Assembly: GCA_937873245.1 (NCBI GenBank)
Contig: CALMVY010000129.1
Location: 1 to 5,352, forward strand
DNA from: an uncultured Arthrobacter sp.
GTDB taxonomy: Bacteria > Actinomycetota > Actinomycetes > Actinomycetales > Micrococcaceae
Length of the DNA: 5,352 nucleotides
Reading direction: 5' to 3'
Numbering within the stretch: the stretch's first letter is position 1; every line of letters begins with the position of its first letter. The notes beneath the pieces are model-generated. The model did not search any database. It was not told the origin of the DNA and was given only the letters and a program-made list of their open reading frames with translations. The position numbers and the translations under genes are program-made. Below, piece after piece: positions 1-5,349 of the stretch.

Positions 1-87
1 GCCGCCACTGCGGCCGGGTGGTACGCCGCCCGCCCGCTCGTGCTCGCACCCATCGCGAAGCTGTTCGGCCAGGTGAGCAGCCGGTAG
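1..87 (+). CDS. C-terminal end of an unrecognised protein (5' end outside window)
   Basis: Reading frame 1 is open from the first base and stops at a TAG at 85-87, giving 28 residues that end in a K-L-F-G-Q-V-S-S-R tail. The stretch is Ala-rich and moderately hydrophobic (W-Y-A-A-R-P-L-V-L-A-P-I-A) and could be the end of a membrane-associated or helical protein, but this is too short to assign. High-GC codon usage fits a real coding end. The 70 nt after the stop separate it from the methyltransferase, which has its own ribosome binding site, so no operon link is shown. Confidence 0.5.
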   Translation, partial: AATAAGWYAARPLVLAPIAKLFGQVSSR

Positions 88-157
88 GCTCCGTCTCCTC
101 CACGGGAAGGACCCTAGACTGCAAGGCAAGCTGACACAGCAATGCAAGGACGGATTA

Positions 158-1024
158 ATGCCTGTTAGTTCAGATGTACGGGGCACGAACAACTGGGCGG
201 GCAAGGGCCAGCCGTACGCAAAGAGCTTTGCCCATTTGTGCGCTGGCGCCATCGCACCGCTACTCGACGCGGTCGAAGACGTCGTAGGCGCGCTGGCAGG
301 ACAACAACTGGCGGACGTGGGATGTGGCACCGGAACCCTCGCTGCCCTCGCTACCGCCCGTGGCGCACGCGTGACGGCCGTCGACCCCGACGCCGAGATG
401 CTTTCGCTGGCCCGCGCAGGAGCGCCCGAAGCAGACCTGCTCGTCGGGGCTGTCCCAACCCTTCCATTTGAGCCGGATACGTTCGACGCCGTCGTGGCCA
501 ACTTCGTCGTGAACCATGTGGGCGATCCGCGGGCGGCAGTCGCTGATCTCATGCGGGTTTGCGCGCCCGGCGGGGTTGTTGGCGTAACCGTCTGGCCGTC
601 GGCACTATCGGCCATCAATGCCCTGTGGGCAGAGGTCGTCAGGGCAAGCGGCGTCGTTACGTTGCCCCCTCAGCATTTGGCGGCCCACCTGGATTTCGAA
701 CGCACGGAGGGTGGGCTCGCGGAGCTGCTGACCGGGGCGGGCTTGACCAGCGTCGAAGCAACCACCCTCACCTGGGAATTCCGGATCGACCCTGACGACC
801 TGTGGGCCGGCCCGGCAGGCGGGGTGGCCGGGATTGGCAAGATTGTGACCAGCCAGACGCCAGCGACGCAGTCTGTTATGCGGAGGGAGTATGACCGGCT
901 CGTATCCCCAATGATCCGCAGCGGACAGGTCGTTCTGCCCGCCGTCGCTCTCCTGGCTACAGGTCAAGCGCCCGCATCGACTCGACCCCACCTAGTCCCA
1001 AGCGCACATAGCAAGTTGGCGTAG
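158..1024 (+). CDS. Class I SAM-dependent methyltransferase
   Basis: A 288-residue soluble protein with a Rossmann-type methyltransferase core. Motif I is L-A-D-V-G-C-G-T-G-T at about residues 51-60. The acidic residue expected to bind the SAM ribose is D76 in T-A-V-D-P-D, and a post-motif region F-D-A-V-V-A-N-F-V-V-N-H lies at 109-120. The R-V-C-A-P-G-G-V-V-G-V strand-turn (133-143) is typical of Methyltransf_11/25-type enzymes. The C-terminal third (about 150-270) is the variable substrate-recognition part, so the methyl acceptor (small molecule or other) cannot be named. The ATG is supported by an AAGGA motif at 146-150, 7 nt upstream. Homologous enzymes of this type commonly end soon after the V-A-L-L-A-T-G-type strand at about residue 270. 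The last 18 residues are low-complexity Pro/Ser/Ala and may be an extension caused by loss of an earlier stop. There is no close neighbour on its strand, so it is probably transcribed alone. Confidence 0.85.
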   Translation: MPVSSDVRGTNNWAGKGQPYAKSFAHLCAGAIAPLLDAVEDVVGALAGQQLADVGCGTGTLAALATARGARVTAVDPDAEMLSLARAGAPEADLLVGAVPTLPFEPDTFDAVVANFVVNHVGDPRAAVADLMRVCAPGGVVGVTVWPSALSAINALWAEVVRASGVVTLPPQHLAAHLDFERTEGGLAELLTGAGLTSVEATTLTWEFRIDPDDLWAGPAGGVAGIGKIVTSQTPATQSVMRREYDRLVSPMIRSGQVVLPAVALLATGQAPASTRPHLVPSAHSKLA

Positions 1025-1083
1025 GTCTCGTCGGTTTCTCCGTGACCAGCCGGTACCCTTTATGTCTTCCCGGATGGCTGCTT

Positions 1084-1108
1084 GACGAGGGGCCCGCCCG
1101 TCATTTTT
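1084..1108 (+). terminator. Candidate rho-independent terminator after the methyltransferase
   Basis: GACG at 1084-1087 pairs with CGTC at 1099-1102, and G/C pairs continue inward with a bulged A (1088) and a bulged G (1096). A run of five T (1104-1108) follows after one A. It lies 60 nt beyond the methyltransferase stop and about 110 nt before the next gene, a sensible place for a terminator. The stem is short and imperfect, so this is tentative. Confidence 0.35.
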
Positions 1109-1153
1109 CCCGCTATCGCTGCATTGGGTGCCGTGGTACGTTCAGCGTGATCA

Positions 1154-1178
1154 GGATGTCGGAGCGCGGCTCCTATCC
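1154..1178. repeat. Interrupted inverted repeat upstream of the three-gene operon
   Basis: GGAT (1154-1157) and GGAGC (1161-1165) mirror GCTCC (1169-1173) and ATCC (1175-1178) around a GCG centre. Nine base pairs form, with a 3-nt against 1-nt interruption. It lies about 40 nt before the ATG at 1218, where an operator or leader hairpin could sit. High-GC DNA yields such short repeats by chance, so function is speculative. I see no convincing -35/-10 pair in the 193-nt gap 1025-1217. Confidence 0.2.
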
Positions 1179-1207
1179 AGCCCGGCTCCTGGCACAACCC
1201 AGAAAGC

Positions 1208-1212
1208 GGAGG
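1208..1212 (+). promoter_or_regulatory. Ribosome binding site that sets the start at 1218
   Basis: GGAGG lies 5 nt before the ATG at 1218. It favours this start over the in-frame ATG at 1128, whose extra 30 residues look non-coding (Trp/Gln/Arg/Pro mix with no fold pattern). Confidence 0.8.
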
Positions 1213-1217
1213 CAACG

Positions 1218-1478
1218 ATGCCAACACTAATGATCTTCCACGAAGTGGACGACGTTGAGCACTGGCTCAGCTCACCAAAAAGGGAAGAAGTTTTCGGGCC
1301 GCTGGGCATCACGGTCCGAACGTTCATCGACCCGGCCAAGAGCAACCGGGTGGGCCTGATCGCGGAGGTTCCCGACATGGAATCGTTCCAGCGGATTATG
1401 GAGTCCGAAGCGGCAGCCGAAGCGATGAAATACGACGGCGTCCGCCCGGACACCATCCTGGTGCTCGTCGAACCCTAG
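1218..1478 (+). CDS. Small ferredoxin-fold-like (dimeric alpha/beta-barrel type) protein, function unknown
   Basis: An 86-residue cytosolic protein. Hydrophobic and helical segments alternate in a beta-alpha-beta-beta-alpha-beta order: strand T-L-M-I-F-H-E-V (3-10), helix about 12-27, strand I-T-V-R-T-F-I-D (31-38), strand R-V-G-L-I-A-E-V (44-51), helix about 54-72, and a final strand T-I-L-V-L-V-E (79-85). This is the ferredoxin-like pattern of dimeric alpha/beta-barrel proteins such as ABM-domain monooxygenases and related small proteins. It has no recognisable catalytic signature. The start was chosen from the GGAGG at 1208-1212. It is the first gene of the operon, and its TAG is only 4 nt before the ATG of the glutamine-synthetase-like gene, which lacks a clear ribosome binding site of its own. 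That suggests co-translation and perhaps a shared pathway. The enzymatic or binding role is unknown. Confidence 0.8.
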   Translation: MPTLMIFHEVDDVEHWLSSPKREEVFGPLGITVRTFIDPAKSNRVGLIAEVPDMESFQRIMESEAAAEAMKYDGVRPDTILVLVEP

Positions 1479-1482
1479 GCGC

Positions 1483-2847
1483 ATGACCCAATTCGCATCC
1501 GCCGACGAATCCGCCGTGGCAAAGGCTCAGCGCGAGCTCGAAGCGGCCGGCGTGCGCACCGTGATTGGCACGGTGGTGAATGCTTCGGGCCTCACGCTGG
1601 CCAAAAGCGTTCCGCTGGCCCGGCTCAAAACCTTCCACGAAGCCGGGATGGGCGCCGCCCCCGTCTGGCATGTCTTCACCATCGACGGCGGGATCGCGTT
1701 CACGAACACGATCACCACCGTGGGCGACATGCGCCTCAGGATCGACATCGCGGGGCTCCGTGTCCTGCCGGGCGGCCGGGCCTGGGCACCGGCCAGCCTG
1801 TTCGAACAAGACGGAACCGGTTCTCCGGTCTGTGCCCGCGGCCTTCTGGGCGACGTCGGCGGCAGCCTCGAGGAGGCCGGATACCAGGCACTCATGGGCC
1901 ACGAACTGGAATTCTTCCTCGTCGCCCCGGACGGTTCAGCCCTGGAAACCGCGCCCTGGGTCCCGTACGGGGCAACCGGCCTTCTGGACCGCTCGGCGTT
2001 CCTCGATGACCTGCTGTCAGCGCTGAACCGGGCGGGTGTTCCGGTGGAGCAGGTCCACGCGGAGTACGGCAGAAACCAATTTGAGTTTTCCCTTCCCCCG
2101 GCCGCGCCGGTTCAGGCCGCGGACGCCGCGGTCCTGGCCAAGATCATCGTTGGCATCGTGGCCCGGGCCCACGGCCTGCAGGCCTCGTTCTCGCCGTTGC
2201 CGTTTGCCGGCACGGTCGGGAACGGCGCCCACCAGCACTTGTCGCTCCACAAGGACGGCGTGCCGCTGTTCTCCGGCGGCAGCGGACCGCACGGCATCCG
2301 CGCCGAGGGAGGCGCGGCCATTGGCGGCATCATCGCAGGACTCCCCGACATCCAGGGGTTCCTCACCGGATCCGTCCTGTCCGGAAGCCGCCTGGCACCC
2401 GGCACATGGTCGGGAGCCTACTTGTGCTGGGGCCTGGAAAACCGGGAAGCCTCGGTGCGCTTTCTGAACGAGGGCCAGAGCAATCCGCACGGAGCCAACG
2501 TCGAGGTGAAAATCGTCGACCCGTCGGCCAACGTGTATCTGGCCTCCGCGGCCATCCTCGCGCTCGCCCTGAACGGCATCCGCGGCGGGCTCAGGCTTCC
2601 GGCGGAAATTCCGGGTGACCCCGGACGGCTCTCGGACGACGAACGGCAGCGGGCCAACGTCCGGCTGCTCGCCAACTCCCCCACCGCCATCATCGACACG
2701 CTGGACACGTCACGCCTGGCGCGCGGGCTGCTCGGAGACGCCGTCGTCGATGCCACGGTGGCCGTCCGGCGCTACGAGCAGCAGATCTCCGCGGACCTCC
2801 CGCCGGACGAGCTTGCCGAACGCTTTCGACTGGCCTGGTCGATCTAA
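1483..2847 (+). CDS. Glutamine-synthetase-like ligase (FluG/NodGS GS-domain type; probable gamma-glutamyl-amine ligase)
   Basis: A 454-residue type I glutamine synthetase family protein, the usual length for GSI-like enzymes. The beta-grasp N-domain covers about 15-105 and the catalytic domain about 110-454. Conserved features visible are E141/E143 in G-H-E-L-E-F-F, E194 in H-A-E-Y-G and E201 in Q-F-E-F (metal/ATP ligands), the H250-Q-H252 motif in N-G-A-H-Q-H-L-S-L, R303 in S-R-L-A-P-G, N320-R321 and R326, and E341 in V-E-V-K-I-V-D-P followed by S-A-N-V-Y-L-A. Deviations from true glutamine synthetase by motif alignment are Asn33 where the ammonium-binding Asp50 is expected, Trp309 where flap Glu327 is expected (P-G-T-W-S-G instead of P-G-Y-E-A-P), and Lys343 for Arg359. 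I infer ATP-dependent ligation of glutamate (or another acid) to an amine other than ammonium; the substrate is unknown. The start at 1483 has no clear Shine-Dalgarno, so translation probably depends on the gene 4 nt upstream. Its stop overlaps the next start. Confidence 0.88.
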   Translation: MTQFASADESAVAKAQRELEAAGVRTVIGTVVNASGLTLAKSVPLARLKTFHEAGMGAAPVWHVFTIDGGIAFTNTITTVGDMRLRIDIAGLRVLPGGRAWAPASLFEQDGTGSPVCARGLLGDVGGSLEEAGYQALMGHELEFFLVAPDGSALETAPWVPYGATGLLDRSAFLDDLLSALNRAGVPVEQVHAEYGRNQFEFSLPPAAPVQAADAAVLAKIIVGIVARAHGLQASFSPLPFAGTVGNGAHQHLSLHKDGVPLFSGGSGPHGIRAEGGAAIGGIIAGLPDIQGFLTGSVLSGSRLAPGTWSGAYLCWGLENREASVRFLNEGQSNPHGANVEVKIVDPSANVYLASAAILALALNGIRGGLRLPAEIPGDPGRLSDDERQRANVRLLANSPTAIIDTLDTSRLARGLLGDAVVDATVAVRRYEQQISADLPPDELAERFRLAWSI

Positions 2848-3986
2848 TGGCCGGCGGTTCTTTCCCGGACTTCGTCGAACAGGTCAGTCTGATTGACCAC
2901 CACGTGCACGGCGCGTTTTCCGCCGACGGCGATGAGGCGCGCTTTCAGAACGCGCTCAACGAGGGGAACACGGATCCGCTGGCCACCCCGGAGGACGCCT
3001 ACAACACCCAAATCGGGCTCGCCATCCGCCGCTGGTGCAGCGGCATCCTTGATCTGCCACGGCACGCCTCACCGGCGGACTACTGGCGCCGGCGCTCCGA
3101 GCTGGGAGAACTCGAGGTGAGCCGGCGCATGACCCGCGCTGCCGGGGTGAGGGACTGGCTGGTCGATACAGGACTGGATGGCGCTGACTACCTTGACATG
3201 GCAGGCCTGGCCGACGTCTCCGGCGGGCGGACCCACCAGATCGTCCGGCTGGAATGCGTCGCCGAGTCGCTCATCCAGGAGCTGGCCAACCCGGCAGACT
3301 ACGTCGACGCGTTCGGGCAACGGCTTCACGAGCGCACCCGTGGCGCCGTGGGCGTCAAGACGGTTCTGGCCTACCGCGGAGGCTTCGACCGGGATCTCAG
3401 CCGGCCGACGTCGGCCGCGGTCACCGAAGCGGCCCGCCGCTGGCAGGCGGATGCGCAGGCCGGCGGTGCGAGGCTCACGGACGTGACACTGCTTGCCCAC
3501 GGGATCCACACGGCGGTGTCGATGCGGCTTCCGGTGCAGTTCCATGTCGGGTTCGGCGACCGCGACCTGGACCTCCACAAAACGAATCCCCTCTACCTTA
3601 TGGATTTCCTCCGGTCCCCCGGCGTCCGTGACACCCCGATCATGCTGCTCCACTGCTATCCGTTCGAGCGCGAGGCCGGCTACCTGGCCCACGCCTTCGA
3701 AAACGTCTACTTCGATGTGGGCCTCGCCGTGAACTTCACCGGAGCGCGGAGCCGGGATCTGGTGGCCCGCTCCTTTGAACTGGCCCCCTTCACGAAAATC
3801 CTCTACTCCTCCGACGCGTTCGGCCCCGCCGAACTGCACTATCTCGGCGCAAGGCTGTGGCGCACCGCCGTCACGAAAGTAGTCGGCGGGTGGATCGACG
3901 ACGACGACTGTTCCGCGGCGGACGCCCGCAGGATCGTGCAACTCATCGCCGGCGACAACGCCCGCAGGGTGTACGGGCTGGCTTGA
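2847..3986 (+). CDS. Amidohydrolase, FluG/NodGS amidohydrolase-domain type (COG2159-like TIM barrel)
   Basis: A 379-residue cytosolic metal-dependent hydrolase with no signal peptide. Motifs in order are H19-V-H21 in D-H-H-V-H-G (metal ligands on strand 1), K171 in G-V-K-T-V-L-A-Y-R-G-G, H233 in Q-F-H-V-G-F-G-D, H269 in L-L-H-C-Y-P-F-E-R-E-A-G-Y and D323 in Y-S-S-D-A-F-G. The set HxH, His, His, Asp matches the amidohydrolase_2 group (for example ACMSD, where the second lone His is the catalytic residue). The D-L-H-K-T-N-P segment, the H-C-Y-P block, F-D-V-G-L-A and the L-Y-S-S-D block resemble the N-terminal half of fungal FluG and plant NodGS. Its ATG overlaps the TAA of the GS-like gene by 1 nt (TAATG) and it has no obvious ribosome binding site, indicating coupled translation and matched amounts of the two proteins. 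I infer that it cleaves or rearranges a C-N or C-C bond in a metabolite handled by the ligase. The substrate and direction are unknown. Confidence 0.87.
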   Translation: MAGGSFPDFVEQVSLIDHHVHGAFSADGDEARFQNALNEGNTDPLATPEDAYNTQIGLAIRRWCSGILDLPRHASPADYWRRRSELGELEVSRRMTRAAGVRDWLVDTGLDGADYLDMAGLADVSGGRTHQIVRLECVAESLIQELANPADYVDAFGQRLHERTRGAVGVKTVLAYRGGFDRDLSRPTSAAVTEAARRWQADAQAGGARLTDVTLLAHGIHTAVSMRLPVQFHVGFGDRDLDLHKTNPLYLMDFLRSPGVRDTPIMLLHCYPFEREAGYLAHAFENVYFDVGLAVNFTGARSRDLVARSFELAPFTKILYSSDAFGPAELHYLGARLWRTAVTKVVGGWIDDDDCSAADARRIVQLIAGDNARRVYGLA

Positions 3987-4034
3987 GGCGGCGGCCCGGA
4001 TGGTGTTCATGATGCCGCCAGAGCAGAAGCGGAA

Positions 4035-4063
4035 TTGATCACGGCAACTACTTGCCATATGGA
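4035..4063 (+). promoter_or_regulatory. Tentative promoter for the membrane protein/regulator operon
   Basis: TTGATC (4035-4040) and TATGGA (4058-4063) are separated by 17 bp, the standard spacing, but match the sigma-70-type consensus only partly (about 4/6 and 3/6). The -10-like box falls in the centre of the palindrome at 4043-4074, which would let a bound repressor block RNA polymerase. The location is reasonable; the exact boxes are uncertain. Confidence 0.3.
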
Positions 4064-4074
4064 AAGTAGTTGCC
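4043..4074. promoter_or_regulatory. Near-perfect 32-bp palindrome, probable operator of the downstream winged-helix regulator
   Basis: Arms GGCAACTACTT (4043-4053) and AAGTAGTTGCC (4064-4074) are exact reverse complements, and the centre CCATATGG (4055-4062) is itself a perfect palindrome. Only the pair 4054/4063 (G against A) breaks the symmetry, so 15 of 16 positions pair. It lies 52 nt before the ATG of a two-gene operon that encodes a winged-helix protein and overlaps the tentative promoter. This fits an operator for a dimeric repressor and negative autoregulation. A transcription terminator for the amidohydrolase operon is the main alternative, but no T-run follows the 3' arm on the + strand. 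Confidence 0.65.
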
Positions 4075-4114
4075 TTACGCTGAGTGCAGTCCGCTTGGAC
4101 GAACCAACGCCTGC

Positions 4115-4120
4115 AGAGGA
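4115..4120 (+). promoter_or_regulatory. Ribosome binding site that sets the start at 4127
   Basis: AGAGGA lies 6 nt before the ATG at 4127. It rules out an in-frame TTG at 4070 that would sit inside the palindrome arm and add 19 unlikely residues. Confidence 0.8.
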
Positions 4121-4126
4121 GCCAGC

Positions 4127-4582
4127 ATGACAAACGCCCCTTCCCCCGAGTCCTACCCGAGTCTGAATGAGCAGCTCCGAGCAGCCGAAACCGGCGAGAG
4201 CGGCGGTGCACGGATCGCGCGCTCCGCGGGATTGGCGGGGGCCCGCTACGCCGCCGTGATGGCCGCCCTGGTGGCGCTGTACCTGCTGGTCGTCGTCTAC
4301 GTCTATCCGCAGGACATCCTCTGGCTAAACATCGCGGCCACAGCGGTCTTCGTTGCCGGCATGATCGGCACCTGTGTCACCTACGGGCGTCGGAGGAGCG
4401 CCTCCGGCCTAGGCTGGAGTCGGCGGTATTCGGTCGGCTTCGCCTTCAGCGCGCTCATCTTCGGGCTGGGAATCGTGGTGATGGAACTTACGGGCTCGCG
4501 CGCGGCCTGGCTCTGGCTCCCGTACGCCGCGGTGACGGGGCTGCCGCTCCTCGTGGCCGGCCTGGTGCGGAGTACCCGGTGA
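4127..4582 (+). CDS. Four-transmembrane-helix membrane protein, function unknown
   Basis: A 151-residue integral membrane protein. A hydrophilic, probably cytoplasmic N-terminus (1-40) contains P-S-L-N-E-Q-L-R and several Arg residues. Predicted membrane segments lie at about 41-60 (A-A-V-M-A-A-L-V-A-L-Y-L-L-V-V-V), 65-86, 101-121 (S-V-G-F-A-F-S-A-L-I-F-G-L-G) and 127-147. A basic loop G-R-R-R-S at 87-91 between helices 2 and 3 suggests that loop is cytoplasmic. No transport, protease or kinase motif is seen. Its last codons overlap the start of the regulator gene (GTGA, 4 nt), so the two are co-translated. Small membrane proteins of this kind are often found with a winged-helix partner in actinobacteria, but their job is not established; sensing or export of a membrane-active compound is only a guess. 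Confidence 0.8.
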   Translation: MTNAPSPESYPSLNEQLRAAETGESGGARIARSAGLAGARYAAVMAALVALYLLVVVYVYPQDILWLNIAATAVFVAGMIGTCVTYGRRRSASGLGWSRRYSVGFAFSALIFGLGIVVMELTGSRAAWLWLPYAAVTGLPLLVAGLVRSTR

Positions 4583-4893
4583 GCCACGACGGCGCGTCGG
4601 TCCATCCCCGGCTCCAGCTGGACGAATACCTGAGCCTGCCGGTCCGTCTCAGCATCGTGGCCGCCCTTGCCCGGGTGGAGGACGCCGAATTCGCGGCGAT
4701 TCGCGACGCAATCGAAGTCAGCGACCCGGTGCTGAGCAAACAGGTCGGCATACTCGAGGGTGCCCACTACGTCAGCACCCGGAAAGGCTATGTCGGCAAG
4801 CGGCCCCGCACCTGGCTAAGTCTGACGGACGAGGGCCGGGCAGCCCTGCGCCGACACCTGACAGCCCTGCATACACTCATCGCTGACCTCTGA
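4579..4893 (+). CDS. Small winged-helix transcriptional regulator (MarR/ArsR-like, HTH_34 type)
   Basis: A 104-residue DNA-binding protein that is essentially one winged helix-turn-helix domain. The N-terminal helix region is R-L-Q-L-D-E-Y-L-S-L-P-V-R-L (11-24). The helix-turn-helix spans about 36-61, with the likely recognition helix D-P-V-L-S-K-Q-V-G-I-L-E (49-60). The wing includes Y-V-S-T-R-K-G-Y-V-G (64-73) and R-T-W-L-S-L-T-D-E-G-R (77-87), and a C-terminal helix (88-102) is probably for dimerisation. The L-T-x-x-G-R-x-A-L ending of the wing is typical of MarR/PadR-like and HTH_34 proteins. Translation starts at a GTG overlapping the TGA of the membrane protein gene. No metal-binding Cys cluster is present. 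It most likely represses its own operon at the palindrome 4043-4074; the ligand is unknown. Confidence 0.85.
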   Translation: MSHDGASVHPRLQLDEYLSLPVRLSIVAALARVEDAEFAAIRDAIEVSDPVLSKQVGILEGAHYVSTRKGYVGKRPRTWLSLTDEGRAALRRHLTALHTLIADL

Positions 4894-4897
4894 GCCC

Positions 4898-4944
4898 TCA
4901 GCTTCGCCGGGACACCTTCTTCTTCCCCGCCGGAGAAAAGCTGA
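4898..4944. terminator. Weak candidate hairpin between convergent genes
   Basis: TCAGCTT (4898-4904) is the exact reverse complement of AAGCTGA (4938-4944), separated by 33 nt that includes a pyrimidine-rich stretch and some further G/C pairing. It sits between the stop of the + strand regulator (4893) and the stop of the - strand gene (4960), where a two-way terminator is expected. The long loop and lack of a clean T-run make it weak. Confidence 0.22.
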
Positions 4945-4959
4945 TCCAGTGTCAAGCAT

Positions 4960-5349
4960 TCAGGCCATGGCGGGCAGCAGAGAGGCACAGGCCGCTTCAC
5001 ACCGGCGGCAGGCTTCGGCACAGATCCTGCAGTGCTCGTGCATCCCGGCGTGCTTCTCGCATTCCGCGGCACACGCCGCGCAGGCGGTCCGGCAAGCGTC
5101 CAGGAGTGCCCGGCTGATCCCCGCGTTGGTCGCGGTTTGGCGCGTCAGGACGGCGCCGGTGGCGGAGCAGATGTCGGCGCAGTCCAGATCCGTGCGGATG
5201 CAGGGGACGAGGTCGGCGACCATGTCTTCGGCCAGGCACGCGTCAGCGCACGCGGTACAGGTCAGGGCGCATTCAAAGCAGGCGGCGATGCATTCGGCCA
5301 GCTTTGTTTTCTCCGCACTTTCTGCCGCCTGCGGGTGGACGTCGAGCAT
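4960..5349 (-). CDS. DUF326 four-helix-bundle cysteine-rich protein (Csp-like copper-binding); 5' end uncertain at window edge
   Basis: The visible 129 residues contain 18 Cys in spaced pairs typical of DUF326 / copper storage proteins. They are C20, C24, C27, C31, C34 and C38 in the first helix region, C50, C57 and C61 in the next, C86, C90, C93 and C97 in the third, and C107, C110, C114, C117 and C121 in the fourth. Recognisable blocks are A-C-F-E-C-A-L-T-C-T-A-C-A-D-A-C, D-L-D-C-A-D-I-C and H-E-H-C-R-I-C-A-E-A-C-R-R-C-E. In characterised Csp proteins the Cys line the inside of a four-helix bundle and hold many Cu(I) ions. There is no signal peptide, so a cytosolic copper store or buffer (Csp3-like) is likely. 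Only three bases remain upstream of the ATG at 5349, so no ribosome binding site can be seen, and a few N-terminal residues may lie outside the window. Confidence 0.88.
   Translation of the reverse strand: MLDVHPQAAESAEKTKLAECIAACFECALTCTACADACLAEDMVADLVPCIRTDLDCADICSATGAVLTRQTATNAGISRALLDACRTACAACAAECEKHAGMHEHCRICAEACRRCEAACASLLPAMA

Noticed and set aside
1082..1110. TTGACG at 1082-1087 as a -35 box for the three-gene operon.
   Set aside because: No acceptable -10 box occurs 16-19 bp downstream, and the bases overlap the terminator-like stem.
1128..1217. A longer start at 1128 for the 86-residue small protein.
   Set aside because: The GGAGG at 1208-1212 points to 1218, and the extra 30 residues show no fold pattern.
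1042..1230. A 62-codon + strand open frame in the gap after the methyltransferase.
   Set aside because: There is no ribosome binding site, the composition is irregular, and it spans the terminator-like hairpin and the true ribosome binding site of the next gene. A C-x-x-C pair (C-I-G-C) alone is not enough to call it.
1396..1902. A 168-codon open frame on the - strand over the small protein and the start of the ligase.
   Set aside because: Composition is the mirror of a high-GC gene; there are no recognisable motifs, and the + strand genes are well supported.
3987..4019. GGCGGC (3987-3992) and GCCGCC (4014-4019) just after the amidohydrolase stop, as a terminator.
   Set aside because: Only 6-bp arms around a 21-nt loop with no following T-run; G/C triplet repeats of this sort are common by chance in such DNA.
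3069..4211. A 380-codon open frame on the - strand, opposite the amidohydrolase.
   Set aside because: The + strand frame carries the full set of amidohydrolase motifs. The antisense frame is Gly/Arg/Val/His-rich without domain motifs, runs through the palindrome and the next gene's start, and is a typical high-GC shadow.
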